Shown here piece by piece: positions 11,390 to 21,374 of a stretch of DNA of 64,000 nucleotides. Source of the DNA: Marine Group III euryarchaeote CG-Bathy1 (GTDB lineage: Archaea > Thermoplasmatota > Poseidoniia > MGIII > CG-Epi1); contig MIYU01000018.1 in assembly GCA_001875425.1 (NCBI GenBank), positions 1 through 64,000 on the forward strand, read 5' to 3'. The stretch's first letter is position 1; every line of letters starts with the position of its first letter. The translations under genes were made by a program, and so were the position numbers. The notes beneath the pieces were generated by a model. The model saw only the letters and a list, made by a program, of their open reading frames with translations. It did no database searches and was not told the origin of the DNA.

Positions 11390-11593
11390 ATGAAAATTTA
11401 TGTAAACGAAAATGGTTATGAGCTAGAAGTCGGAGATAAAGTAATACAAGTAAGGCAGAATGGTGAATACATTACTAGCTGGGATGTAGAAGCTCCGTTA
11501 TTCAAATTTACAGATGAAGTGAAGAAGAAACGTAATAGATGGTTTAATCCTTTAGGAAGGAAACCTCCTTGGGAAGAAGATGATGACTGTTGA
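11390..11593 (+). CDS. Small hypothetical protein, 67 aa
   Basis: Short acidic/basic soluble protein starting MKIYVNENGYELEVGDKV and ending PPWEEDDDC. The N-terminal half reads like a small beta fold; a basic patch (KKKRNRW) and an acidic C-terminus follow. No signal peptide, no known motif. It lies alone between the pilin terminator and the convergent PGF-CTERM gene, with an AT-rich upstream stretch (ttaattatatagg) that could hold a promoter. I cannot name a family; reality as a gene is supported by its position in otherwise empty sequence and protein-like composition. Confidence 0.5.
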   Translation: MKIYVNENGYELEVGDKVIQVRQNGEYITSWDVEAPLFKFTDEVKKKRNRWFNPLGRKPPWEEDDDC

Positions 11594-11610
11594 ATAAGGC
11601 AATGAATTAG

Positions 11611-12099
11611 CTACTGACGGCGTGATAGGCCGATGGCAACTGTAGCTAGAACTACCACAGAGAGCATGCCGAATCCTGGAACCTGTTCACCAGCCCTAAC
11701 GTCGAATAACCCCGCTTCGAATTCAGTACCGTTTAGATAAGCTGTCCAACCTACTGAGTAGGTGCCGTTCTCTAGCTTAACGGTATTCTCACCTTTGAAA
11801 ATAAAGGTTCGACTATCGCCAGCAGTGTTGATTGTTATTGTCTTCTCGGAACCTGGATAATTCTCGTTTGAAATCCACAAAAATTCATCACGAACATCTA
11901 GTTCGATTGTGTAATTGCCCGTTTCATTGGCAACGATAGAGAACTTTACTTCGAATTCACCCCCCTTGTAGAGTGGGGTTTCTACACCGAACCAAGGGGA
12001 GATTACTGCTGCAGTATCGTTCTGAGCTGAAGAGACACCAGCAAACTGTAGTGCAAAGAGAGCTGAAACTAAAAGAACAATCAAAGATTTTGATTTCAT
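11611..12099 (-). CDS. Secreted protein with PGF-CTERM archaeosortase signal
   Basis: 162-residue exported protein. A Sec signal peptide (LIVLLVSALFALQFAGVSSA) precedes a beta-rich ectodomain with several N-glycosylation sequons (NDT, NET, NYT, NGT). The C-terminus is a textbook PGF-CTERM signal: motif VPGFG, hydrophobic helix (MLSVVVLATVAIGL), basic end (SRRQ). Archaeosortase A cleaves such proteins and a lipid anchor is attached; an ArtA gene lies at 44002-44910. The sequons make it a likely client of the AglB encoded directly upstream on the same strand. The TATA box at 12121-12129 indicates its own leaderless transcript. The ectodomain itself is not recognised. Confidence 0.82.
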   Translation of the reverse strand: MKSKSLIVLLVSALFALQFAGVSSAQNDTAAVISPWFGVETPLYKGGEFEVKFSIVANETGNYTIELDVRDEFLWISNENYPGSEKTITINTAGDSRTFIFKGENTVKLENGTYSVGWTAYLNGTEFEAGLFDVRAGEQVPGFGMLSVVVLATVAIGLSRRQ

Positions 12100-12120
12100 A
12101 AGTCAAAGAGAAAAACACTA

Positions 12121-12129
12121 GTATAATAC
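12121..12129 (-). promoter_or_regulatory. TATA box for the PGF-CTERM gene (leaderless)
   Basis: Minus-strand AGTATTATAC lies 30 to 22 nt before ATG 12099. It sits in the 35-nt gap between the AglB stop and this gene, so the gene can be transcribed independently of aglB. Confidence 0.45.
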
Positions 12130-12134
12130 TGTTT

Positions 12135-15100
12135 TTACTTTCTCAATCTGCGAAGAATGAACATAGACATTACTGAAGCAAAGATTGCTGCGACAACCAG
12201 TTGGGACCAGTTTCTACCAGATTCCTCGACTACGGGAGCGGGTGTTGCAGTAATTGAAAATGTATAATTGTTATTACTTTTATCAGATTCTGTAAATGCG
12301 TTTCCTGGATCTATAGACAATCTGATTTCACTAAATTCAGCTGCTATAGCGATTGTAGTGGAAACTGTACTAAAATTGAAATCATCAAAAGTTGCAGTCT
12401 CGAGTGCGATTGCGGCATCGTTTACATAAAATGCAATTGGAACGTCTAATCTGAGAGAAGTAGACGCGTTATTGAATATCGTAGCAGTGAGTGTTACGTT
12501 TACGAACCCTTCCATATCAATATCAGTCATGTTAACCTGTTCAGGCAACCAAGTAACTTCTGTAATAGAGAAATCGGATATTGGAGGCGGGGAGGCAGTT
12601 ACTCTTAATTCATATTCATAAACACCATGTTCTTGATTTTCAGCAGGAATACCATCCCAAACTATCTCTACTTCTGGGAAGATGAAGGAGCCTGGAGCTA
12701 CTGATAAATCTGGAGTTATTAGAATTTCAACGGCTTCAGTTTGATTAGACATGATGTTAACATGGACTGGATTAATAGTAGAAGACCAGCCAGATTGTGC
12801 TTCATTAGAGAAATAAACATAGATATCATACTCCTCTGAGCTTTCTCCTAAATTCTTCAAATAGAATGTGAAAGAAGCCCCTTCACCAATAAGAGCATAT
12901 GCTTCTAATTCTCCATGAGAAATTTCCAACCCTCTCAATAAAATTGGATCTAAAGATATAGTATTCTGAATAGACCCATCTGCAATAGACAAGTTGATTG
13001 TTTCATCAAGAACGAATATTACGCTTGGAACGTAAGAATGATCTTCTAAGTCTGAAGATATAGTATATTCCCCAGCTGGAAGGATAACGTCTAAAATACC
13101 ATCGGGAGCCAATAAATTTAAGGTGAGTTCTGAGCTTGAAAGCACTATTAGAGATTCACTAAAATTCAGAGGAGTGTTTGTATCTGAATTTAGATATGTG
13201 GCCATGTAATGAATTCCTTGAGATAAGGTGATGTCCACATCATGTGATTGATTTGCAACAATGTTTTCAACAAATACAAAACTATTATCGTTATCACTGA
13301 CGTATGCATATAGTTGCACATTTTGTGGCGATAAAAAGAATTCATAATTTCCTGAACTATCTGGATTAATTGATTGTAAAAGTTTCTCACCTACGTCATC
13401 CCATATTTCGATTGTGGCTTCGGGGAATAGTTCATTTGAATCAGGTATAGCATCGAAATCTCTGTCGTAGAAAAGAGCCCCCCCTATTCTAATTTTCCAA
13501 TCAGCCTCTAATGTAAATTGTTGATTGGATACACCTACTTCTATTTTGAAATTATCATTTAGAGTGTATTTTTGTCCTTCTTTGATATAATCGATATCGA
13601 CGTAATATCGGGCAGGAATTATGTCCTCGAAAGTTGGTAAAGAACCGAATGAATCTGTAAATCCTGTGTAAGTGAAATCCATATAACTATTAGACAAAAC
13701 AACTTCGACATCTGATAAAGGATGTGTAACTCCTTCAGAATCTATGTATGTGAAGGAAATGGATGCTGAAACTCTGTCTGGAATTAAGCGTATATCGAAT
13801 TTACAACCACCATCAGAATAACAATTATCTTCTGAAACGACTAATTCGGATTCGTAAAACTCGTAACCATCTACTTCTAGAGAGACTGTGTAAGTGCCTT
13901 TTGGAATTCCGAAATCATTGTAATCACCTCTAGTTGAAAGAACCATAGTTCCATCAACAGAAGATAGGAATACTTCTACGTCATTATCAAAATCTAAAGA
14001 AAGGCCTGTTGGCTTGGAACGAATTCCTCCGTAAAGGAAAAATTCTTCTTCGAGAATTAAATTGTGCTCTTGAGGATTTTCTATATACATTGTATTCAAG
14101 TATGAATGATGACTGTGAGCGGGTGAGAAAGTAACATAATACATACCTGGCGGCACGTATCCTGAATACCCTTGACCTACAGAACCTATATTGTGAAATG
14201 TGAAAACCGTATCTAAAGAGGATTTACTTCTAAATTCTACATCTCCGACAACTGGGTTTCTAAACTCAGAGGTCTTCCATGCATTACCGTAAATTTGAAC
14301 TAATGTTTCTGTAGTTATAGATCCTAAATCAAAAGTGTCTGTATTCAGATCTATTGTTAAATCGCCCTCTGCACTATATCTAACCCCTTCACCTAAATCT
14401 AAAATTGCTTCATAGGTATAACTATCTGGGAGTATTTCTCCCCCTATCCAACCGTTTGAATCTGTGAATAAAGAGATTGTATTTGAAATTGGATCTGTAA
14501 CCGATGAGAATTTGACTTCCATCCCCTCTAATGGTTGATTATCTCCAATAAATTGCCCTGAGATGTAAGTTGGTATACGGCCAATAAAAACTTCTAGATT
14601 ACTGTTTGGAGTTGTGAATGTGACTGGATCTAGAACCTGATATCCATACTTATCCACTCCAACTGAATAAGACCCGTAAGGTAAAACGAAGTTGAAACCT
14701 TCTCCATCTTCCATATCAGACCATACGGAAACTTTACCATTCTCATTTTCGAATGTGAAAAGACCGGAAGATGGTGGATTGAAAGAGGATAGCTTTTCGA
14801 AAGTTAGGAAATTGAATGATGAAGCAGGATAAAATGGTAAATCGAAATGGTTTTCTGAATTGGTTAAATCATCACCATAAGTAACAGTGATTGTATCTAA
14901 AAGAGCGAATATTTCTTGGGTTTCTGAACCACTATAAACTGAATAAACGTAATATGAATCTGGAGGTAAATATAGACTATAGCGGCCATTACCATCAGAG
15001 TACGCTGTAGTAACGGACTTGGTTGATACTGATTCGAAAAGAAGTACATCTATTACAGTATCTTCACTTGTATCTGAAAGAGATTCATCTGTAGATGAAG

Positions 15101-18100
15101 TAGAATCTAACACCCCGTTACCATTAGAATCTAGATATACATAACCTTCGACAAATACAGCTGATTTTAAATTTATAAAGACGGGAGAATCGTATGTATG
15201 CATATCTACCATCTCTAAGTGAGACCAAACTACATCACCTTCAATGGCTGCGTGTCCGTGACCACTATGATCTATAGTAGAACCGTCTAACGTATCAGAA
15301 GATAATGTGGCCTTTAGATAATATTGCTGTGGAATGACTATATCTGTAAAATAACCGTTAACATCAGTCTTTAACTGAATAATAGAACTACCGTCTACGG
15401 CGTGTAATGCCACGGATGCATCACCTTCAGGTACGCCAGCTAGAAGGACAGAGCCTTCTATTCTTTTACCATGAGAAATTGTTATATTTTCGGGTTCGAA
15501 ATTGTTAGTTAATTGAATATCTAAAGTGTTGTTAATCCAATCAGTAGCCATGTCTTCTGAAAGTAAGCGTAAAGTGTAATTGCCAGGCAATAGGTGATCG
15601 AATTGATAAAGAGAATCGAAATCTGAAACTGTGGTTAAATCATTAGTGTGATCGAGTAAGGAGAAGGTGGCTGATTTTTGTTCGGTTTGCGAATCGAAAG
15701 TAATGGCCCCGAAAATATCTAATGGAGCCCAAGCACCGTCAACGGAATCTAAAGATTGGCCTGCTTTTATGGCAGATTGACCTCTATATGATTGAATGAT
15801 CATTTCATGATTTTGATGATATCCTGTTAAGACATATTCACCTGGAGCTATATTAGAAAAAGAATAATTTCCATTCTCATCAGATAAGACAGAACTTGTT
15901 TCTTCAGTGAAAAGATTCTCTAAAACAACTGTAACATTAGATAAAGATTCATCTTGTTCATCATAAGAAAAATCGGAATTTTCATCCCAGTAAATTTTAC
16001 CAGAAATGCTAGAAGAATCTAAAATAATATCTTTTTCTATAGTCCAGTCACCTTGTCTAGTAGCTTCTGCCTCAGTAATAGAAAGAATAACGTCATCTGA
16101 AAGAATAGTGTTAGAAACTTTGAGAGCTTTTTCCTGTTTGGTATTTGGTTCTCCGAGTGAAACAACTAAATTGATTTCGCCTGCAGGTACGAGAATCGAA
16201 TAGTCGCCTTGACTATCGGTTTGAACTGTAGCGTGTGGTATTCTATATTCATCAAATGCAGTAATTCTTGCACCGGCAATAGGTTCACCTGAAGATGTTT
16301 TAATTGAGCCAGTCACATTAGCACCTTCATAATATTTTAAAATACGAAGACCAGAATTAGATTCCACTAGCTTAAAGTGTGTTAGATTCCATCCTGGAGC
16401 TATTCCGCTGTAACCAGAGATGCTAGGGAACCAACTGTAAGCTTCATTTGCTAAATCTCCCATAACTGCAGGTATACCATCGTCTGCTGAACCGCCGACA
16501 TCTAAACCAGACCAACCAATGAAAGCTCTGTAAAACATTGAATTCAAGAATTTATCTTTGTAAACTAGAGATTCGGAATTAGGTGGAATTTGGAATGAAG
16601 GATCTGCCATAATCCTCTCTTCTACTTCTGGAATTGTTAATCTCTCGCCATCTGGCATATCTATAACGACTTCGATATAATCACTAACATTGTAATCTGC
16701 TAAAGTTATTGGAGCATACAGGATACCGGTATTTTGATAGCTGAATGGCATCATACGACGATCGGCTGCAAAATAACGTATAGAATTACCCGTTTCTTCT
16801 TCAACCTTCCAAAGAACTTCATTAATTTTATCGATAGAGAGACTCATTAGTATCGGTGTGGCTGCTCTTATTGCAGCATTTTCTTTATTGATGTCTTCAT
16901 TTTCAGGAATATACTCTTTGGGATTTGAAATAATGTGTTCTAAAGATGAAATATCAGAATCGGAATAATATGATTGTAAAACTTGTTTTGTACCAATAGA
17001 CATAGATTCAGTGCCGTGTCTATCAACTTCTGCTTCAAGTAACCTGTATAACATTAATGATAAGGCTTCTTTTTCAGATTGTGCGGCGAGGAAATTACCG
17101 GCGATTTGATAACCAAACTGGAAATTATCTGCTACTGTAGGATGTTCAGCAATATCTATTGACCAGAAACCGTAATCCCACCATGCAAGAAAAGCCGGCC
17201 TTTCAGTCGGATCAGTATATGCATCTTGTTCGGAAAGCCATTCTAAACCTTCAATCCAATAATCGGATGGGAAAGAGGCCCCTGTAGTTCCTAAATACCA
17301 TAAATCGTTTGTTGTTTTATTATACATACCAGAAACTCCTTCTGGATATTTACTGTAGTTAACACCACCAGATTGGTAATGATCTGAATCATATTCCCAT
17401 TCATCGGGCCTTAGGAAATCTAATGTTAATAAATCATAAACGCCTACGTCGTGTTCTTTTTTAGTTTCATATGGTATTGCAGCATCATAACCATGGAATG
17501 CATTTGGAAGAATTAAAAATGCAGTTATCATGAAAGCCATAAAAGGTTGTTTCAAGTGGAAGGCTTTTCTGAGACCTCCTAAACGATCGCGGAATTTGAG
17601 TTGGGAATTCCAAGATTCTCGGCCCCAATAGATTCGTAAAGTTTTCAGTGTGTGATCGAAATTAGACCAAGTCACAATAGATGCAGTAATCCATCCAGAA
17701 AGAATAACCATTATTGGTGTTGCATTGAATATAAAACGTACAGCTGATTGAGCCATGAAGATTGAAACTGCTGCCCACGTTATTAGGAAAAAGTGATCTT
17801 TCTTCCAGCTTTTATCGTTAAATAATTTCCAAGATAACCAGAAGAGACCGAAAATGGCTAGCCAGGCTGTAACAATACCAAAAGAGAAGATAAAGTTAGA
17901 AAATGAAGGCGGTTGAGCCTCAGCGATTGTATCGGAAAGATTTGTTCTAATGAAATAACCTTGACCACCTAAGAGTAAGAAACCTAATTCAGTAAATACA
18001 TATTGAAGTAATAAGAAACCGACCAAACCTGCAGTTATGGTTGAAGACCAAACCAATAACCAAGGTAAATCTCGTGTCGGAACAAAAATTAAAGAAGCAC

Positions 18101-19097
18101 CTAAAACACCTAGTAAAATATATGCTGGAGCTTCCCACCAAGTGCTAAGAGAACCCATAGTGTAATAATAGGGAAATGAAAGGATAATTGGTACAGAAAG
18201 TGCAATAATACCGACCATAGCAACCGAGAAACTATCTACCTTTTTTACCGAATTAATTAACATTTGAAGAACTAGATAGATAGCTACGATCGCCATAAGA
18301 TATGGGAACCCCTTCCAAGATAATGCAACAATCAAAAGAGATGTCCCGGCCAACCCTGCATAACCTATCGATAATAGTTCATTTGAAAAGAAAGATGAAA
18401 ATCCTTCTTTAATAGAATCGATATCTTTCCAATTAGAAACCCAACGTTTATCTTCAGAAGAAGATAGTGACTTCATAAAGAAATAGAAACAAATCGTAGT
18501 AAGTAAGATAATGAACGAATCGTGATCAGCTAGAGCTAACGTTGAATGCCCTATATGGCTCGCACTAACTGAGATGAAAAAGGCTGAGAAAAGAGCAGCT
18601 TTGGAGCCGAAATAAGTCCTGCCCATTGCATAGATGGGGAAAACCAATAGAGCACCATATACTGCAGGCATAATCTCAGTAGCCCACCAAATAGCATCAG
18701 CCTGATTACCGACAATTGGGGAAATTAATAATCCTGCGATTACGATTGACCAGTCGAATAAAGGAGGTCTAACATTGTTCGCCCCTAGAGGGTAATTTAA
18801 CATCGGATCGCTGATAAGATGTTTACCTGTTTCGTGAACATAATCTATAACGTGTTTATGATAATACGGATCACTACCTCCAGTAAGTTGAAAGCCATCC
18901 TCGGTTGCTGGTTCTAAATTCCAAGCAGTTCTAAGATACAGCGCGAAAAGAAAAATAGCAATTACAATAGCGACCTTAGACCAATTTATTTGACTGAAAG
19001 ATTGTGTTTGTTTTACAGAAGTGGAGACTGGAGTCTGCTGTGAAGCAAACGGAGTGCTAATACGCTTCTGTTTTTGTCTCCTTCTAGATCTAGCCAT
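12135..19097 (-). CDS. aglB: Oligosaccharyltransferase AglB/STT3 fused to a 1,400-residue extracellular repeat tail
   Basis: 2320-residue membrane protein. Residues about 40-550 hold the multispan STT3 core with first acidic motif GGSDPYYHKH (73-82) and second motif ALADHDSF (188-195). The periplasmic-side domain contains the hallmark WWDYGFW (about 640) and a DK/MI-like DRRMMPFS. It transfers the lipid-linked glycan to Asn in sequons outside the cell. Ordinary AglB proteins end near 900-1000 residues. Here, from about 930 (NVTGSIKTSSGEPIAGARI), there follow many carboxypeptidase-regulatory/Cna-B/SdrD-like beta modules (GKIYWDENSDFSYDEQDESL, DENGNYSFSNIAPGEYVLTG, VYLDSNGNGVLDS) and CARDB-like modules. 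The protein ends in a second membrane anchor and RRLRK. TATA box at 19149-19158. Confidence 0.9.
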   Translation of the reverse strand: MARSRRRQKQKRISTPFASQQTPVSTSVKQTQSFSQINWSKVAIVIAIFLFALYLRTAWNLEPATEDGFQLTGGSDPYYHKHVIDYVHETGKHLISDPMLNYPLGANNVRPPLFDWSIVIAGLLISPIVGNQADAIWWATEIMPAVYGALLVFPIYAMGRTYFGSKAALFSAFFISVSASHIGHSTLALADHDSFIILLTTICFYFFMKSLSSSEDKRWVSNWKDIDSIKEGFSSFFSNELLSIGYAGLAGTSLLIVALSWKGFPYLMAIVAIYLVLQMLINSVKKVDSFSVAMVGIIALSVPIILSFPYYYTMGSLSTWWEAPAYILLGVLGASLIFVPTRDLPWLLVWSSTITAGLVGFLLLQYVFTELGFLLLGGQGYFIRTNLSDTIAEAQPPSFSNFIFSFGIVTAWLAIFGLFWLSWKLFNDKSWKKDHFFLITWAAVSIFMAQSAVRFIFNATPIMVILSGWITASIVTWSNFDHTLKTLRIYWGRESWNSQLKFRDRLGGLRKAFHLKQPFMAFMITAFLILPNAFHGYDAAIPYETKKEHDVGVYDLLTLDFLRPDEWEYDSDHYQSGGVNYSKYPEGVSGMYNKTTNDLWYLGTTGASFPSDYWIEGLEWLSEQDAYTDPTERPAFLAWWDYGFWSIDIAEHPTVADNFQFGYQIAGNFLAAQSEKEALSLMLYRLLEAEVDRHGTESMSIGTKQVLQSYYSDSDISSLEHIISNPKEYIPENEDINKENAAIRAATPILMSLSIDKINEVLWKVEEETGNSIRYFAADRRMMPFSYQNTGILYAPITLADYNVSDYIEVVIDMPDGERLTIPEVEERIMADPSFQIPPNSESLVYKDKFLNSMFYRAFIGWSGLDVGGSADDGIPAVMGDLANEAYSWFPSISGYSGIAPGWNLTHFKLVESNSGLRILKYYEGANVTGSIKTSSGEPIAGARITAFDEYRIPHATVQTDSQGDYSILVPAGEINLVVSLGEPNTKQEKALKVSNTILSDDVILSITEAEATRQGDWTIEKDIILDSSSISGKIYWDENSDFSYDEQDESLSNVTVVLENLFTEETSSVLSDENGNYSFSNIAPGEYVLTGYHQNHEMIIQSYRGQSAIKAGQSLDSVDGAWAPLDIFGAITFDSQTEQKSATFSLLDHTNDLTTVSDFDSLYQFDHLLPGNYTLRLLSEDMATDWINNTLDIQLTNNFEPENITISHGKRIEGSVLLAGVPEGDASVALHAVDGSSIIQLKTDVNGYFTDIVIPQQYYLKATLSSDTLDGSTIDHSGHGHAAIEGDVVWSHLEMVDMHTYDSPVFINLKSAVFVEGYVYLDSNGNGVLDSTSSTDESLSDTSEDTVIDVLLFESVSTKSVTTAYSDGNGRYSLYLPPDSYYVYSVYSGSETQEIFALLDTITVTYGDDLTNSENHFDLPFYPASSFNFLTFEKLSSFNPPSSGLFTFENENGKVSVWSDMEDGEGFNFVLPYGSYSVGVDKYGYQVLDPVTFTTPNSNLEVFIGRIPTYISGQFIGDNQPLEGMEVKFSSVTDPISNTISLFTDSNGWIGGEILPDSYTYEAILDLGEGVRYSAEGDLTIDLNTDTFDLGSITTETLVQIYGNAWKTSEFRNPVVGDVEFRSKSSLDTVFTFHNIGSVGQGYSGYVPPGMYYVTFSPAHSHHSYLNTMYIENPQEHNLILEEEFFLYGGIRSKPTGLSLDFDNDVEVFLSSVDGTMVLSTRGDYNDFGIPKGTYTVSLEVDGYEFYESELVVSEDNCYSDGGCKFDIRLIPDRVSASISFTYIDSEGVTHPLSDVEVVLSNSYMDFTYTGFTDSFGSLPTFEDIIPARYYVDIDYIKEGQKYTLNDNFKIEVGVSNQQFTLEADWKIRIGGALFYDRDFDAIPDSNELFPEATIEIWDDVGEKLLQSINPDSSGNYEFFLSPQNVQLYAYVSDNDNSFVFVENIVANQSHDVDITLSQGIHYMATYLNSDTNTPLNFSESLIVLSSSELTLNLLAPDGILDVILPAGEYTISSDLEDHSYVPSVIFVLDETINLSIADGSIQNTISLDPILLRGLEISHGELEAYALIGEGASFTFYLKNLGESSEEYDIYVYFSNEAQSGWSSTINPVHVNIMSNQTEAVEILITPDLSVAPGSFIFPEVEIVWDGIPAENQEHGVYEYELRVTASPPPISDFSITEVTWLPEQVNMTDIDMEGFVNVTLTATIFNNASTSLRLDVPIAFYVNDAAIALETATFDDFNFSTVSTTIAIAAEFSEIRLSIDPGNAFTESDKSNNNYTFSITATPAPVVEESGRNWSQLVVAAIFASVMSMFILRRLRK

Positions 19098-19148
19098 GGT
19101 TAAATCCTATGAATCCCCTACGCGAAGGAGGTGTCGCCACTCGAGAGG

Positions 19149-19158
19149 TTATATAAAG
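19149..19158 (-). promoter_or_regulatory. TATA box for aglB
   Basis: Minus-strand CTTTATATAA lies about 55 nt before ATG 19097 and just after the fumarylacetoacetase stop. It implies that aglB starts its own transcript with a leader of about 30 nt. Confidence 0.5.
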
Positions 19159-19165
19159 TAAACTA

Positions 19166-20443
19166 TCACTCGTCAGATGGCGTAATTTGACCGGAAACTG
19201 CACCGAATCCTACACGATAACTATCGTTCTGACACCACCCAGTTATAGAAATAGAATCGTAATCATCTAAGAACGTTCTTTTTTCATTGTTTGATAAATT
19301 GATTGGTTTAGTGCCGTTCCAAGAAAGTTCAAGAAGACTGCCATAACTATCAGAAGAGGGACCACTGATAGTTCCTGACGCTAGTAAATCTCCTGTTCTA
19401 AGATTACAACCATTAACAGTATGATGAGCTAATTGTTGTGTCATACTCCAATAAAGATGTTTAAAGTTGGTATTACAGATAACATCCGTATTATCTGAAT
19501 TGGCTGTTTGTAATGATACTTCTAGATTTATGTCGTAGCTGTTTTTACCAGATGTATTAAGATAGGGTAATGGTTTGGGATCTTGTTTTGGCCCTGAACA
19601 GCGAAATGGTTCTAGTGCTTCGAGAGTGATGACCCAAGGGGAGATAGATGTAGCAAAACTCTTTCCAAGGAAGGGGCCTAATGGTTGATACTCCCATTTC
19701 TGAATATCGCGTGCACTCCAATCATTTACCAAAACTAGGCCGAAAATATGATTTTCTGCTTCTTGAGTTGAAATTGTGTTACCGAGAGTATTGCCTGGGC
19801 CGACTAAAGCACCCATTTCGAGTTCAAAATCAAGTCTGTTTGAGGAACCAAAAGATGGAGTGGAATCTTTAGTCAGCATTTGCCCACTGGGTCTTTTGAT
19901 ATCTGTTCCTGAAACAACTATAGAAGAAGAGCGACCGTGATATGCTACTGGTAAATGAAGCCAATTTGGCATTAGTGCATTTTCTTCACCTCTAAACATC
20001 TTACCTACATTAGTTGCGTGCTCTTTTGATGAATAAAAATCAGTATAATCTCCAACATCGACGGGTAAAACCATTTCGACATCTGAAATATGAAATAAGA
20101 CGTCTCCTCTAATTTTAGAATCTCTAAGCTCTGAATTATCCTCTGAAAAAAGATTACTTAATATTAATCTGGTTTCTTTCCAAGATGCCCTTCCAAGGCT
20201 CATAAAAGCATTTAATGTTGGTTCATCGAAAACGAGTGTATCTTGTAAATTTGAATTTGAGAAAAATCCATTGGAATCTAAAATGGATAAATCAATTACA
20301 AAGTCTCCAATTATGGTACAAACGTGTAAATCGCCACCACTTATTGGACGAAAAACACCGAAAGGTAGATTTTGAATTGGAAAATGAGAATCTGAATTAA
20401 CTTCGATCCAAGATTTCAAATCGGGGTTGTGAGTTTCATCCAT
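19166..20443 (-). CDS. fahA: Fumarylacetoacetase
   Basis: Last enzyme of tyrosine breakdown: hydrolyses fumarylacetoacetate to fumarate and acetoacetate. 425 residues, the full family length, with an N-terminal SH3-like domain (LPFGVFRPISGGDLHVCTIIGD) and the FAH catalytic domain. Metal and active-site regions seen are DFYSSKEHATNVGKMFRG, LPVAYHGRSSSIVVSG, LDFELEMGALVGPGN and LVNDWSARDIQKWEYQPLGP. It is the last gene of a minus-strand cluster HPPD, HGD, unknown, FAH, separated from the unknown gene by one base, which points to a single operon. Confidence 0.94.
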   Translation of the reverse strand: MDETHNPDLKSWIEVNSDSHFPIQNLPFGVFRPISGGDLHVCTIIGDFVIDLSILDSNGFFSNSNLQDTLVFDEPTLNAFMSLGRASWKETRLILSNLFSEDNSELRDSKIRGDVLFHISDVEMVLPVDVGDYTDFYSSKEHATNVGKMFRGEENALMPNWLHLPVAYHGRSSSIVVSGTDIKRPSGQMLTKDSTPSFGSSNRLDFELEMGALVGPGNTLGNTISTQEAENHIFGLVLVNDWSARDIQKWEYQPLGPFLGKSFATSISPWVITLEALEPFRCSGPKQDPKPLPYLNTSGKNSYDINLEVSLQTANSDNTDVICNTNFKHLYWSMTQQLAHHTVNGCNLRTGDLLASGTISGPSSDSYGSLLELSWNGTKPINLSNNEKRTFLDDYDSISITGWCQNDSYRVGFGAVSGQITPSDE

Positions 20444-20444
20444 A

Positions 20445-21365
20445 TTACATCCATCCTAAGTCTTTGAGGTCGTCCCTTGGTTCATTGAATGAACAACTAC
20501 CATAAGAGAGCAACGCCTCCTCTCTTAAATCAACTATCGCATTTACTGGTAAACTATTGTTTTTCCAAGAAAAAGAGGTGTTTTTGAATGCGAAATTATG
20601 AGGATTTTCATCTTCCAATGCTTCGATTAAATTAGTTTCATCTATTATGCCTGTATAAAATAAAAGAGCTGAGCCGAAAACGTTGACAAACCCATGCATT
20701 TTAGTGCCGATTTCTTCATCAAAATGACGGATTGGGTGGTGGAGCCCTGCAGTAAATTTTAGTTTTACATTATTTTTTTTACAGAATGATAACGCTGAAG
20801 CTATTGTTTTAGAAGAGGGGAAAGCCTCTGGAACAATGCCCCCACATCTTAATTTAAGTTGTATATTTTTAATATTTGATGTGGAAATTTGATTAGAGAT
20901 AGTTGAAAAATCTGTAATTATAGGCTCTAAGAAAATTTCGACAGAGTTATCAAGAGATTTGATTGAAGTACTCAAAATGTTTAAAATGTCGTTTAAATTG
21001 TTATTTTGAGTATCTATTTTAGCTTCTAAAGACTTGATTTTACAAACATCACCATATTGATCTTCAAAGGTTTTAATGGTACTTAATTCCTCGTGAAATT
21101 TATTTATATATGTATCGTCTTGAAAATTGCCAGTAAGTAAGACTGAAAGATGGAGAGGCTTTTCAGCTGTAAAATCGGATAAATGAGGTAATAAATTATT
21201 CAATTTTGAGATTGGGCAAATAAAACGATTTAATATCCATGAATCGGAAGAAGAAAAATATAATTTATAATTAGAAATTGCATCGTCAAAGGGCAGTTCA
21301 GAGGGAGGGAACAGACCTGCATAGTCAATTAGAGATTCCATGAAGGAATGAAGGCTATTATTCAT
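20445..21365 (-). CDS. Conserved-looking protein of unknown function in the tyrosine-degradation operon
   Basis: 306 residues, soluble, no signal peptide. Recognisable stretches are ESLIDYAGLFPPSELPFDDA at the N-terminus, LKLRCGGIVPEAFPSSKTIA and KLKFTAGLHHPIRHFDEE in the second half, and NEPRDDLKDLGWM at the end. The alternating beta/alpha pattern with a basic/acidic C-terminal segment suggests a TIM-barrel-like enzyme, but I cannot name the family. It sits tightly between homogentisate dioxygenase and fumarylacetoacetase, exactly where many clusters carry maleylacetoacetate isomerase, which is absent here. A role in that isomerisation or in pathway control is inference from position only. 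It has no glutathione-transferase-like MaiA sequence (no SSCS-type motif). Confidence 0.8.
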   Translation of the reverse strand: MNNSLHSFMESLIDYAGLFPPSELPFDDAISNYKLYFSSSDSWILNRFICPISKLNNLLPHLSDFTAEKPLHLSVLLTGNFQDDTYINKFHEELSTIKTFEDQYGDVCKIKSLEAKIDTQNNNLNDILNILSTSIKSLDNSVEIFLEPIITDFSTISNQISTSNIKNIQLKLRCGGIVPEAFPSSKTIASALSFCKKNNVKLKFTAGLHHPIRHFDEEIGTKMHGFVNVFGSALLFYTGIIDETNLIEALEDENPHNFAFKNTSFSWKNNSLPVNAIVDLREEALLSYGSCSFNEPRDDLKDLGWM

Positions 21366-21374
21366 TCTATTCAG

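Noticed and set aside
12600-16300. Whether the AglB tail is a separate gene joined by a missing stop
   Set aside because: The frame is continuous with no internal stop, and no TATA box or ribosome site was seen near the junction at about 16310, so one protein is the simpler reading; left open as a check in the findings.
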